NCBI GenBank assembly: GCA_022573715.1
Contig: JACZTL010000006.1
Coordinates: forward strand, 1-64,000
Reading direction: 5' to 3'
DNA: 64,000 nucleotides
DNA from: Bacteroidota bacterium
Lineage (GTDB): Bacteria; Bacteroidota; Ignavibacteria; Ignavibacteriales; Ignavibacteriaceae
Positions 54,562-63,967 of the stretch are shown piece after piece. The position numbers were made by a program, and so were the translations under genes. Under the pieces are notes generated by a model that was not told the origin of the DNA, made no database searches, and saw nothing but the letters and a program-made list of their open reading frames with translations. The stretch's first letter is position 1; each line of letters begins with the position of its first letter.

Positions 54562-55953
54562 ATGAGAACAAGAACAGAAACAGACAGTATGGGGAAAATA
54601 GAAGTGCCCACAGATAAATATTACGGCGCTCAAACAGCACGTTCCTTAAAGAATTTTAAGATTGGAGAAGAGAGATTTCCGCGTGAACTTATAAGAGCAT
54701 TCGGCATATTAAAAAAAGCTGTGGCACTAACCAATAAAGAATTAGAAATATTAAGTGCAGATAAATCAGAATTAATTGTGAAAGCTGCAGATGAAGTAAT
54801 AGAAGGAAAATTAGATGAACATTTTCCCCTGGTTGTTTGGCAGACAGGTAGCGGCACACAGACAAATATGAATGTAAATGAAGTGATTTCAAATAGAGCA
54901 ATTGAACTTGCAGGCGGAGAAATGGGGAGCAAAATACCTATTCACCCAAATGATGACGTTAACAAAGCACAGTCATCAAATGATACTTTCCCAACGGCAA
55001 TGCACATTGCTGCGGTTGAAGAAATACACAGAAGACTTATCCCAATGGTTACAAAGCTTAGAGATGCTCTTCAGAAAAAATCCGAAGAATTTAAAGATAA
55101 TATAAAGATCGGAAGAACACATTTGATGGATGCCACACCGCTTACATTGGGACAGGAATTCTCCGGTTATGTTCAACAGTTAACAAACGGTTTGGAGAGG
55201 ATAGAAAGTGCTTTACCCCATTTGTATGAAATTGCACTTGGCGGAACGGCAGTAGGTACAGGATTAAACACACATCCTGATTTTGCAGTTAAAGTTGCTA
55301 AGAAAATTGCTGAACTAACAGGCAAACCTATTATAACCGGTAGAAATAAATTTGAAGGACTTGCTGCACACGACGCTTTAGTTGGATTCAGCGGAGTATT
55401 AAAAACCCTTGCTGCTTCTCTGATGAAAATTGCTAACGATATAAGATGGCTTGGTTCAGGTCCGAGATGCGGTATCGGAGAAATTAATTTACCTGCTAAC
55501 GAACCGGGTAGTTCCATTATGCCGGGCAAAGTAAACCCAACACAGGCAGAAGCAATGACCATGGTTTGCACCCAAATTTTTGGAAATGATGCTACTATAA
55601 ACTTTGCAGGTGCCAGTGGTAATTTTGAATTGAATGTTTTCAAACCTGTCATAATTTTTAATACTTTACAATCAATCAGGTTAATAGCCGATGCTTGTGA
55701 GAGTTTTACAGATAATTGTGTTATCGGAATTGAAGCTAATGATGAAAATATACACAATAATCTTGTAAACTCATTGATGTTAATTACAGCGTTAAATCCT
55801 GTTATTGGTTATGATAATTCAGCAAAGGTTGCTAAAAAAGCTTTTGCTGAAAAGACTACACTAAAAGAAGCTGCTGTCAGCTTGGGGTTGTTAACTGCTG
55901 AAAAATTTGACGATGTTGTAAGACCGGAAAAAATGATAGGTCCGAAAAAGTAA
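54562..55953 (+). CDS. fumC: Class II fumarate hydratase
   Basis: 463 residues from ATG 54562; an in-frame TTG at 54532 is less likely. [56 protein letters not shown] and the superfamily signature [13 protein letters not shown] are complete. It converts fumarate to malate. The 95-residue secreted protein gene follows after 14 bases. Confidence 0.95.
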   Translation: MRTRTETDSMGKIEVPTDKYYGAQTARSLKNFKIGEERFPRELIRAFGILKKAVALTNKELEILSADKSELIVKAADEVIEGKLDEHFPLVVWQTGSGTQTNMNVNEVISNRAIELAGGEMGSKIPIHPNDDVNKAQSSNDTFPTAMHIAAVEEIHRRLIPMVTKLRDALQKKSEEFKDNIKIGRTHLMDATPLTLGQEFSGYVQQLTNGLERIESALPHLYEIALGGTAVGTGLNTHPDFAVKVAKKIAELTGKPIITGRNKFEGLAAHDALVGFSGVLKTLAASLMKIANDIRWLGSGPRCGIGEINLPANEPGSSIMPGKVNPTQAEAMTMVCTQIFGNDATINFAGASGNFELNVFKPVIIFNTLQSIRLIADACESFTDNCVIGIEANDENIHNNLVNSLMLITALNPVIGYDNSAKVAKKAFAEKTTLKEAAVSLGLLTAEKFDDVVRPEKMIGPKK

Positions 55954-55967
55954 ACTTAAGAGGTAAA

Positions 55968-56255
55968 ATGAAAAAGTTATTTTTTGCTTTGATAATTTTC
56001 CTTATTATTTTACCTGGATTTCTTTGCAGTGAAGATATACAGGTTCAAACAGGTACAGTTGTTTATGTTAACTTGGAAGGAGGGTTTTACGGAATCATTG
56101 GTGATAACGGAATAAATTACGATCCACAAGGTTTACCTGATGAATTTATAAAAGACAGCTTGCGTGTTTCATTTGAATATAAAGTAAGTGAGAATCAGGT
56201 TAGTTTTCATATGTGGGGAGAACTGATAGAGATAGTTAAAATAGTAAGGATATAA
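55968..56255 (+). CDS. Small exported unknown protein
   Basis: 95 residues. Signal peptide KKLFFALIIFLIILPGFLCS, then a beta-rich domain: VYVNLEGGFYGIIGDNG, LRVSFEYKVSENQVSFHMWG. It looks like a small OB-like barrel, as in families that bind a metal or nucleic acid, but I cannot name it. The Cys at the end of the signal does not fit a standard lipobox. It is close behind fumC. Confidence 0.55.
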   Translation: MKKLFFALIIFLIILPGFLCSEDIQVQTGTVVYVNLEGGFYGIIGDNGINYDPQGLPDEFIKDSLRVSFEYKVSENQVSFHMWGELIEIVKIVRI

Positions 56256-56291
56256 TTAAATACTTCTTATAAGTAATATAGGAACTAGATA

Positions 56292-56957
56292 TTGAACTGG
56301 AATGGAATGCTGTCACTTTTGATAGCCTGCATGGAGTTATTGTTCCTTATTAACTTATTAATCTTTGCTGAAAAGAATAAGTTAAATATAATTGCCGAAT
56401 TACTGATCTTTATTTTGATTTTATATCAGTTATTGGAGTTCATTATTTGCAGAACAGGTACCGGTAATTCTTGGATTATTTATATAGCTTTTTCTACTAT
56501 TGCTTTTTTACCTCCCTTATCTCTTTTATTTGTTCTTAATATAAAAGGTGTTCATCACAAATTATTAAAATTAATTTTTATTCCGCCCATATTTTTTACA
56601 ATATTTTATTTATTCTATCTTAACGACTTCCATTTGATTGAATGCAATACATTTTACTCAGTGTATAAATATCCATTAGGTGATTTTTTTGGATTATTTT
56701 ATTATATACCCGTTTTAATATCAATAATTTTACTGATAATTGAGGTTATTAAAAATAAAAAAGTAAAGTTGGTGGTTGTTTTATTTGGTTTTCTAATTAT
56801 GTCTTTTCCAGTTGCTTTAGGTTTTATTTTGAAATTGTTTGGCGACGGACGATTAGTTGCTGCAATAGTTAGTGTTATGTGTAAATCAGCCTTCCTTTTT
56901 GCATTCTCGATTTTTTATTATGCTTTATACAACAAAACAAATAAAAAGAATGAATGA
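56292..56957 (+). CDS. Seven-helix membrane protein
   Basis: 221 residues; the start may be TTG 56292 or ATG 56307. About seven membrane segments alternate with short loops, e.g. IIAELLIFILILYQLLEFII and VVVLFGFLIMSFPVALGFIL. The arrangement resembles the sensor part of 7TM kinases (histidine kinase N-termini), but no kinase follows in this frame. Overlaps the next gene by eight bases. Confidence 0.5.
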   Translation: MNWNGMLSLLIACMELLFLINLLIFAEKNKLNIIAELLIFILILYQLLEFIICRTGTGNSWIIYIAFSTIAFLPPLSLLFVLNIKGVHHKLLKLIFIPPIFFTIFYLFYLNDFHLIECNTFYSVYKYPLGDFFGLFYYIPVLISIILLIIEVIKNKKVKLVVVLFGFLIMSFPVALGFILKLFGDGRLVAAIVSVMCKSAFLFAFSIFYYALYNKTNKKNE

Positions 56958-57282
56958 ATGTATTTTAAATATTTATCTAATTATTAATAATAATTTAGTC
57001 GAAGAATTTAGAGCCATTAGTTACGTTAAAGATGGGGATGATGACGAAAAAATTGAATACTTAAAAAGCAGAGTTAATGAGGATTTTTCAAGAGCATTTC
57101 ACTTCGATGCTCCGCAGGATAAAAAAAGTAATTTTATGAATTACAATAAATTTTCAAAATTAGAAAAGAAAGGAAAACATTTTGAATTATTAGAAAATAT
57201 TTTTTCAAGCTTTGATGTTCCGGAACATCCGCTTGTTTGTGTTACTCCTGTAGTTGACGGAAAAATATTTAACAAAGCCTAA
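56950..57282 (+). CDS. Unknown 110-residue protein
   Basis: From ATG 56950, inside the end of the membrane-protein gene (8-base overlap), MNECILNIYLIINNNLVEEF to PVVDGKIFNKA. No motif recognised. Hydrophilic, mixed alpha/beta. Its end overlaps the end of the opposing large kinase gene by four bases. Confidence 0.5.
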   Translation: MNECILNIYLIINNNLVEEFRAISYVKDGDDDEKIEYLKSRVNEDFSRAFHFDAPQDKKSNFMNYNKFSKLEKKGKHFELLENIFSSFDVPEHPLVCVTPVVDGKIFNKA

Positions 57283-60200
57283 ATATCATCTAAAATATCA
57301 GCAAGTGATTTTTCAATAGCAGATTTAAGCTCTCTAATGTTCACTGGTTTTTTATATATATATTCTACGCCTAATTCTTCATAATCATTAATTGCGTATT
57401 TATCTATATCACTGCTTAATATAATAAACGGCGGTTTAATTTTTAATTCTGATCTATTTATTTCTTTAATTAAATTGTAACCATTCATCTCCGGCATATC
57501 ATTTTCTGTAATTACCAAAGCAGGTGTGTTTGACAGTATAAAATCCAGAGCCTCTTTACCGTTTGAAACAACAATTATTTTGTAATCCGGAGTTATATTA
57601 TTAAGAATTTTTGAGTAAAGAATTGTATCTGTTTTGTTGTTATCTACAAGCAAAATATTTTCCGATGCAACCGGCAGTGTAAAGATAAACTCAGTTCCAA
57701 GCCCATAAATACTTTCAGCTCGAATATCGCCACCATGTTTGTTTATAATCTCTTTTACTAAAGAAAGCCCCAGACCGCTTCCTTTCTCTCCCTTTGTACC
57801 TTCTGATGTATATTTTGTATCTATATTAAATAGCTTGTCAATATTTTCTTCTTTAATTCCAATGCCATTATCCTTTACAGAAAATTCAATGAACCTTGAT
57901 TTATCAAAAGGACGTTTAGAAATTATAATTTCTCCGTCTTCATTTGTAAATTTTATTGCATTTGAAAGAAGATTATTAAATACCTGTTGTACCAAATCTT
58001 TATCTATAAATACATTCGTGTCTTCACTTATTTTTTCAACTAATTTAATATTCTTCTGCAGTGCAACACCTGACATCAAACTTATTGATGAATTGATAAT
58101 TTCTTTAATATTGTACCTATCCGGTTCAAAACGGACCCTGCCTGTTTGTAGACTTGTCCAATCCAGTAGTGAGTTAACTAATGCCAACATTGAGTTAGCA
58201 GATTCTTGGATATACTTTATATATTGTGTTTTTTCTGCTTCACTTAATTCCTTATCGTTTAAGAGTAAATCAGTAAAACCAACAACTGAGCTGAAAGGTG
58301 TTCTTAGATCGTGAGATATAATTGATATAAATTTATCCTTGGTTTCATTAAGCTTAATTAATTTATCGCTGGATTTCTTTAGTTCTAATTCAGCTTTTTT
58401 CCTTAAAGAAATATCGGTCACCAAGCCATATAATTTTTGAATTTCTCCTTTAGAATTCCTTACAATATTTAGTTTGTTCCTTACCCAAACAACATTTCCG
58501 AACTTACTTATTATGCGGAACTCAATTTCTCCTGAAACTTGGATACGGCTTTTAAATAGATTCCTCATCTTCTTTTTAACTTCTGCAAAGTCATCAGGGT
58601 GAATAATTTTTAAAAGCATTTTTCCATCAGTTAGAAAATCATCCTGAGTGTAATGAGTAATTTTCTCAACCGATACCGTATAGAAAACAGGTCTTAAACT
58701 TTTTCCTATTTTTTCAAATGTATATAAAAAGTCATCTATGTTTTCGGTTATATTTCTATACTTTTCTTCCGATCGTTTAATTATTTCCTGCGAACGTTTT
58801 TTCTCTGTTATATCCCTGGCTATTATAACCAAATATTTTATGTTGTTAACATCAAATACCGAAGCAGAAGCTTCGCAATAAAAATTAGCTTTATCTTTTT
58901 GTCTCGCTAAAAACTCAAACTTAGTATATAATTTATCACCACCTTTTATTAATTTTAAATATTCACCGACTTTTTCCGAATCTTTTTCATCAGTTAACGA
59001 TAAAAAGTTTAATCCTAAAAGATCCTTTCCGCTCTCATATCCAAAAATATTGGCAAAAGAAGTATTGATTAATTCAAAATTGTTGTCTCTTATTAAAGCA
59101 ATACCGTCATTTGATGCATTAAAAATTGAACTGAAAAGTTGCAGCTCTTTATCAATTGCTTCTTTAGAAGTTATGTCAGTGAAATAACAATTGTAATATT
59201 TCACTTTTAAATTATCATCAAGTATAGGATAAAATTTGATAATAAATTTTACTTTATTTTTATCACCCGTTAAGAAGGGAAGTTCAATTACGGTTGTTGA
59301 ATTTTCATTCAACGATTTTATATTAAAATTATCCGAACCGAAAGAATCATAGTCAATAAAATCATTTATATTTTTCCCTAATATCTCATCTTTAGTTAAG
59401 TATAATGATTTGCAAAATATTTTATTTACATAAGCAAAAACGCCGTCTTTATCTATGTTGCAGATGCTCTTATCAGTATTGGCAGCAATGTTTCTATATT
59501 TTTCTTCTTCAATTTTTAGTTGGTTATATTTATTCACCCACGCAGTTACGATTGTACAGAAAACAAATACCGAATCTTTTTCCTCGCTGGTAAATGTAAA
59601 CTTGGCTTCAATGGTTTCTTTTTGTCCTTCATTTTTATAAACAGTAATATTTTTGGTTATTGTTCCTTTTCCTTTTAATTCTTCTATTAAAGTTTCAAAA
59701 TATTCAAGATCAAAAAGTCCTAGCACACGCCCGAAGAATTTGTTATATATTTGACTTTTAGTATAACCGAATAATTCTTCAGATGATTTATTCCAAAAGA
59801 TTACTTTGCCTTTTAAATCGACAGTAAATACCGCATCAATTACGGATTCAACTAAATGTTGGTAGTTAAGTAATTCTTTTTTCTCAGCATTAAGAATTTT
59901 AATATTTTTATTAAGTTCTTCGCCCTGTTTTTTTAGTTTATTGATTTGTTCATTTAGTTTTTCTTTTTCTTCTTTGAATAACTCTTTTTCAGCTTCTAAT
60001 TTTTCAGTATCTCTTTTTAACCTGTTCTTTTCGGTAATCTTATCTGAAATGTTTTGTATTGAAATAAAAATTAGTTTGATTTGTTCTCTTCTATCAAAGA
60101 AAGGATTGATTACTGTTTGTAGTATTGAATCACCGTTTTGAAAATTGAATGTAACTCTTTCTTTAGATTTTCTTAGTTTATTTATAGCAGGCTGAAATTT

Positions 60201-60785
60201 ATCAGAAAAATTATTTAACATAGAAATTGTTAATTTTTCATCACCTGATAAATCGATATAAATATCTTTTAACCCTCTACCAAAGGAATACAAAATATTG
60301 CCTGAAGTATCTGCAATTAAATGATACCCCTCTTGTGAATTAATAAAATTCTGTAAATAACTGGAACGGAGATCTTCTTTTTGCTGAGTTTCTAAAAATA
60401 TTTTTGAATCTTCAAACAATAGAATGCCCCCTGCAAATTGATCCTGTTCCCAAATAGGTGCACCCTTAACAATTAATGTAATAGAATAGTTATCAATTCC
60501 TTTATGGGTCTTTAGTTCTCTTTCAAAGTAATTTCCGTTAGCCAGTGATTTTATTTCATCAACTAATTTAATACCGTAATCTGAAAATTCGGATATAATA
60601 TTTTTATCAAAAAGATTTTTAGATTTTAAGTTATAAATGTTCGCAAATTTTAAATAGCTGTCATTGATGTAGTCTATCTTCCAGTCAGAAGAGAATGTTA
60701 TTATTCCTATAGGTGCTTTATCAATAACGTTGGATAAGTAACCTTCACGGGTGTGAGCGCGTAATTTTTCTGTAGTTTTTCCCAT
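57279..60785 (-). CDS. Multi-PAS hybrid histidine kinase with altered receiver
   Basis: 1168 residues. Five or more PAS domains cover 1-790, with a coiled coil at about 250-300. HisKA has the phospho-His in FISIISHDLRTPFSSVVGFT; HATPase motifs are FNNLLSNAIKFTNEDGEI, FSVKDNGIGIKEENIDKLF and GSGLGLSLVKEI. The C-terminal receiver starts at about 1043, but E1094 in VITENDMPEMNG replaces the phospho-acceptor Asp. The receiver Lys (YKKPV) remains. No membrane segment is visible, so it is a soluble sensor. Signal unknown. Confidence 0.92.
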   Translation of the reverse strand: MGKTTEKLRAHTREGYLSNVIDKAPIGIITFSSDWKIDYINDSYLKFANIYNLKSKNLFDKNIISEFSDYGIKLVDEIKSLANGNYFERELKTHKGIDNYSITLIVKGAPIWEQDQFAGGILLFEDSKIFLETQQKEDLRSSYLQNFINSQEGYHLIADTSGNILYSFGRGLKDIYIDLSGDEKLTISMLNNFSDKFQPAINKLRKSKERVTFNFQNGDSILQTVINPFFDRREQIKLIFISIQNISDKITEKNRLKRDTEKLEAEKELFKEEKEKLNEQINKLKKQGEELNKNIKILNAEKKELLNYQHLVESVIDAVFTVDLKGKVIFWNKSSEELFGYTKSQIYNKFFGRVLGLFDLEYFETLIEELKGKGTITKNITVYKNEGQKETIEAKFTFTSEEKDSVFVFCTIVTAWVNKYNQLKIEEEKYRNIAANTDKSICNIDKDGVFAYVNKIFCKSLYLTKDEILGKNINDFIDYDSFGSDNFNIKSLNENSTTVIELPFLTGDKNKVKFIIKFYPILDDNLKVKYYNCYFTDITSKEAIDKELQLFSSIFNASNDGIALIRDNNFELINTSFANIFGYESGKDLLGLNFLSLTDEKDSEKVGEYLKLIKGGDKLYTKFEFLARQKDKANFYCEASASVFDVNNIKYLVIIARDITEKKRSQEIIKRSEEKYRNITENIDDFLYTFEKIGKSLRPVFYTVSVEKITHYTQDDFLTDGKMLLKIIHPDDFAEVKKKMRNLFKSRIQVSGEIEFRIISKFGNVVWVRNKLNIVRNSKGEIQKLYGLVTDISLRKKAELELKKSSDKLIKLNETKDKFISIISHDLRTPFSSVVGFTDLLLNDKELSEAEKTQYIKYIQESANSMLALVNSLLDWTSLQTGRVRFEPDRYNIKEIINSSISLMSGVALQKNIKLVEKISEDTNVFIDKDLVQQVFNNLLSNAIKFTNEDGEIIISKRPFDKSRFIEFSVKDNGIGIKEENIDKLFNIDTKYTSEGTKGEKGSGLGLSLVKEIINKHGGDIRAESIYGLGTEFIFTLPVASENILLVDNNKTDTILYSKILNNITPDYKIIVVSNGKEALDFILSNTPALVITENDMPEMNGYNLIKEINRSELKIKPPFIILSSDIDKYAINDYEELGVEYIYKKPVNIRELKSAIEKSLADILDDI

Positions 60786-61066
60786 TTATACAATATCTAT
60801 GTAAAATTACTAAAAGTACTGCAAATATCGTACTAAAAATATATATAAATTAAAGATCACGCAAAAAAAGTAATCATCGCCGTTATTTGAGTAGAATGAT
60901 TTATCAGAAAACACCAATTATTGGCTATTTTTAAGTTTTTTTAAGAATAAGTTTTCAAAATATTTTTCTTTGTACACCAAAAAGACATAAGAAAATTCAT
61001 TTAATTTTCATTATAAATTGTCTCATTGTGAATGTTTTTCTAAAATTATCTTAAATTGAGTAAAAA

Positions 61067-61618
61067 TCAACTTTTTTTGTGTCTTTTATAATAAATTCTC
61101 CATTTTAAATTCCAGGTTTTTCCTTTGTCTTTAGACATTTCCCAATCCCAATCAATTTTATCTTTCGAAATATTATAGAAAACCATTCTCTGAATAATTT
61201 GTTTACCATCTTTACCATGAACATTTCGGGATAACATCATTTTACCGTTTTTAAATTCTCCTGTAAAAGTCATATATCCGCCCGAATTATCTACCCAGGT
61301 TTGTTCCCATTGTTTTTTTGAAATATTATAAACGGAATAACTTTTTCCAACAAAAGGATAAGCATCAATAGTTGTATAATTTTCATGAATAACACAGCCG
61401 TCTAAGAAGGATTTTATTTCATTTTTATCGTATGCAGTTTTACCTGATTTAGTTGTCCAATGCAAATCCCATTTTCCAATCCAAAAATCAAATTGATATG
61501 CTTCTTTAACAGAACAAGGGGGTTCTTTTTTATTTTGACCGAAAATGATGGAAGGTATTATTAAAATGAAATATAAAATTATAATAAATTTATTAGTAGA
61601 AAAGAACTTCATGTTCAT
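61067..61618 (-). CDS. Secreted DUF1579-like protein
   Basis: About 183 residues from ATG 61618; the frame is open upstream to 61681 but a signal peptide (TNKFIIILYFILIIPSIIFG) begins at the internal Met. The mature part YQFDFWIGKWDLHWTTKSGK and SYSVYNISKKQWEQTWVDNS resembles DUF1579 beta-barrels. Function unknown; possibly periplasmic lipid or small-molecule binding. Confidence 0.65.
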   Translation of the reverse strand: MNMKFFSTNKFIIILYFILIIPSIIFGQNKKEPPCSVKEAYQFDFWIGKWDLHWTTKSGKTAYDKNEIKSFLDGCVIHENYTTIDAYPFVGKSYSVYNISKKQWEQTWVDNSGGYMTFTGEFKNGKMMLSRNVHGKDGKQIIQRMVFYNISKDKIDWDWEMSKDKGKTWNLKWRIYYKRHKKS

Positions 61619-61735
61619 CTCAGATTTAATTTTAGATAAGTAGAAATTATGTTTTAACAGAAGTGGAGTATAAAACCTCAAAATAATGAATATAAATTTT
61701 GTAAATTTATATTATAAAGTCTACACAAAAATTAT

Positions 61736-62506
61736 ATGTTGTATTTATTTGAATTTATAGGTAAAAAAACCCTGAGTTTTTTCCAGGAGATTGGTCAGGT
61801 ATTCAATTTGTTTTGGGGAATAATAAAAAGTTTTACACAAATTACTAAAAGCAGAAAATTAATTTTTTTTCAAATGGAGCAGATAGGTGTTAACTCACTT
61901 CCGCTTGTTCTTATAATAGCAGTATTTACAGGGGCAGTCGCAGCTTGGCAGGCAGCATATCAACTTAAGGGGATAGCACCAATGTCATTGCTTGGAGGAG
62001 CAACAAGCCGTGCTATCATTACCGAACTCAGTCCTGTGCTTACAGGTATTGTAATTGCAGGTAGAGTCGGTGCTTCAATAGCGGCAGAACTTGGAACTAT
62101 GAAAGTAACTGAACAAATTGATGCTCTTAAAACAATGGCAATTAATCCTATAAGATACTTAGCTATGCCGAGATTTTTAGCATCAGTTTTGATTATGCCT
62201 ATACTTACAATTTTTGCAATTGTTATTGCTGTTGCGGGTTCATATATTGTTTCAAATTTTTTTTTAGGAATATCATATAATGTTTTTTTTCAGTCTGTAA
62301 ACAGATTTTTTCTTTTTTCTGATTTTATGGCCGGTTTGATAAAGGCTGTAATTTTTGGTGGCATTACGGCTTTGTTAGGATGTCATATTGGTTTTAGGAC
62401 TACAGGAGGGGCAGAAGGTGTAGGTAAAGCAACTATTCGTTCATTTGTGCTTTCAGCTACATTAATATTAATATTAGATTATTTATTATGGATGTTGCTT
62501 TTTTAA
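61736..62506 (+). CDS. mlaE: MlaE-type ABC permease, without partner genes
   Basis: 256 residues, five membrane segments. MEQIGVNSLPLVLIIAVFTG, AIITELSPVLTGIVIAGRVG and AAELGTMKVTEQIDALKTM are the conserved MlaE parts; the last is the coupling region. MlaE moves phospholipid with an ATPase (MlaF) and an MCE protein (MlaD). Neither is in the window. A hairpin region with a T run follows at 62630-62661. Confidence 0.88.
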   Translation: MLYLFEFIGKKTLSFFQEIGQVFNLFWGIIKSFTQITKSRKLIFFQMEQIGVNSLPLVLIIAVFTGAVAAWQAAYQLKGIAPMSLLGGATSRAIITELSPVLTGIVIAGRVGASIAAELGTMKVTEQIDALKTMAINPIRYLAMPRFLASVLIMPILTIFAIVIAVAGSYIVSNFFLGISYNVFFQSVNRFFLFSDFMAGLIKAVIFGGITALLGCHIGFRTTGGAEGVGKATIRSFVLSATLILILDYLLWMLLF

Positions 62507-62573
62507 AATAAATTTTCCATCCTATCCTAAATTTTTTTTAATTAAGGTATTGATTATTTGCCATGTAAATATT

Positions 62574-62639
62574 ATGTTACAATTACTGGGATTCATTAAG
62601 AATTACCCCCCCTTAATGGATCTTTCGGATGCCCGGTAG
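62574..62639 (+). CDS. Possible leucine-rich 21-residue leader ORF before ilvE
   Basis: ATG 62574 to TAG 62637-62639 reads MLQLLGFIKNYPPLMDLSDA then R. Five of 21 residues are Leu and one is Ile, and its stop lies at the top of the 5' arm of a terminator. A stem CATTAAG/CTTAATG (62594-62618) lies inside it. It could be an attenuation leader for the branched-chain aminotransferase, but chance is quite possible. Confidence 0.25.
   Translation: MLQLLGFIKNYPPLMDLSDAR
62594..62618 (+). repeat. Hairpin upstream of the ilvE terminator
   Basis: CATTAAG and CTTAATG form a seven-base stem around an 11-base C-rich loop. It lies just before the terminator, a tandem hairpin arrangement. Confidence 0.5.
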
Positions 62640-62661
62640 CCCTCCACCGGGCACTTTTTTT
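62630..62661 (+). terminator. Strong rho-independent terminator between mlaE and ilvE
   Basis: TGCCCGGT (62630-62637) pairs with ACCGGGCA (62646-62653) around an eight-base loop, then C and TTTTTTT (62655-62661). It is unusually GC-rich for this genome. It ends mlaE or acts as an attenuator for ilvE 64 bases downstream. Confidence 0.85.
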
Positions 62662-62725
62662 CTATCTTGCATAGAAAATTTAAATTTGCAAGTGACGATC
62701 TTGAACCATTAAAGAAGAGGCGGCT

Positions 62726-63811
62726 ATGGAAAAAATTCAATATGATTTTAAAAAAAGGACACATAAAGTTGAATTGCCCAAAAAATTGGGTTTTGGTAAA
62801 TTATTCGCCGATCTTTTTTTTGAGATGGATTACACACCTGAAAAAGGATGGTATAACCCTGTAATCAAACGTGTTGAAAATTTATCTATTCATCCGGGTT
62901 CAATGTTTATTCATTACGGTCAGGCAATTTTTGAAGGACTAAAAGCATTTAAAACTGAAGATGGCCGAATAACAATTTTTAGACCAAAAGCCCACATTCA
63001 AAGGTTAAATATTTCTGCTAAAAGAATATGTATTCCTCAAGTTGATGAAGAATTTTTACTGCAAGTATTAACAGAATTAGTTTCTATTGAGAGTGATTGG
63101 ATTCCAACCAACCCTGGTGAATCATTATATATACGTCCTGTCATTTATGGAACCGATCCATTTTTAGGTGTAAAACCTTCGTCTGATTACAAATTATTTA
63201 TTTTATTATCTCCTGTTGGTGCTTACTATCCAGAAGGATTTAAACCGGTAAAAATTCTTGTTCAGGATAATTATGTAAGAGCTGTAAGAAAAGGATTAGG
63301 GGAATGTAAAACACCTGCTAATTATGCAGCAAGTCTACTAGCAGCTAAAGAAGCAAAAGAGAAAGGATTTACTCAAGTACTTTGGTTAGACGGTATTGAG
63401 CAGAAGTATATAGAAGAAGTAGGGACAATGAATATTTTTGTTGAGTTTAAAGACGAAATTGCTACTCCAAAATTAACCGGGAGTATTCTTCCAGGTGTAA
63501 CAAGAAGATCTGTTATACAGATTTTAAAAGATAAAGGACTAAATGTTACCGAAAGGTTGATAAATGTGGAAGAGGTTGTTGATGCATATAACAATGGTTC
63601 ATTAGTTAGTGTATTCGGTACCGGAACCGCTGCAGTTATATCTCCTGTTGGATGGCTAACCTATAAAGGAATTGAGATGACACTTAACAACGGACAGCCA
63701 AGCAAACTGGCTCAAGAGTTGTTTAGGGAATTAAACTCACTTCATATATTAAAAATTGAAGATAAATACGATTGGGTAGTAGAAGTTAATAAAGAAGAAA
63801 TAGAAGTATAA
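62726..63811 (+). CDS. ilvE: Branched-chain amino acid aminotransferase
   Basis: 361 residues, fold-type IV PLP enzyme. FIHYGQAIFEGLKAFKTEDG, RPKAHIQRLNISAKRI, the Lys of GLGECKTPANYAASLLAAKE and EVGTMNIFVEF are the BCAT II-type signatures. It makes or degrades Leu, Ile and Val by transamination. A GAAGAGGCGG sequence lies just ahead of the ATG. A terminator follows. Confidence 0.94.
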   Translation: MEKIQYDFKKRTHKVELPKKLGFGKLFADLFFEMDYTPEKGWYNPVIKRVENLSIHPGSMFIHYGQAIFEGLKAFKTEDGRITIFRPKAHIQRLNISAKRICIPQVDEEFLLQVLTELVSIESDWIPTNPGESLYIRPVIYGTDPFLGVKPSSDYKLFILLSPVGAYYPEGFKPVKILVQDNYVRAVRKGLGECKTPANYAASLLAAKEAKEKGFTQVLWLDGIEQKYIEEVGTMNIFVEFKDEIATPKLTGSILPGVTRRSVIQILKDKGLNVTERLINVEEVVDAYNNGSLVSVFGTGTAAVISPVGWLTYKGIEMTLNNGQPSKLAQELFRELNSLHILKIEDKYDWVVEVNKEEIEV

Positions 63812-63838
63812 CCCCAAAATTCATTTTACCTTTAAATG

Positions 63839-63866
63839 AAAGACGCTATTAAAAGCGTCTTTTTTG
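63839..63866 (+). terminator. Rho-independent terminator after ilvE
   Basis: AAGACGCT pairs with AGCGTCTT (63854-63861) around ATTAAA, then a T run. Confidence 0.85.
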
Positions 63867-63914
63867 TTTTAACACATACCAAATTCATCTTTTTAAAAAA
63901 TATATATTTTTCTC

Positions 63915-63964
63915 TTGACAAGTGCACATTTGTTCACTATATTTATAGTAAACAAATGTACACT
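63915..63964 (+). promoter_or_regulatory. lexA promoter with two tandem LexA-type operators
   Basis: TTGACA (63915-63920), then TATATTTA (63938-63945). AGTGCACATTTGTTCACT (63921-63938) is an 18-base palindrome filling the spacer, and AGTAAACAAATGTACACT (63947-63964) a near-identical one 26 bases on. Both fit GAAC-N4-GTTC of Gram-positive SOS boxes with one mismatch each. Confidence 0.75.
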
Positions 63965-63967
63965 ATT

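Noticed and set aside
55173-55757. 194-codon minus-strand ORF inside fumC
   Set aside because: Antisense shadow of a complete, well-conserved gene; the translation lacks any motif.
57739-58314. 191-codon plus-strand ORF inside the hybrid kinase
   Set aside because: Lies opposite the kinase catalytic domains and is Ser/Leu-rich as expected of an antisense frame.
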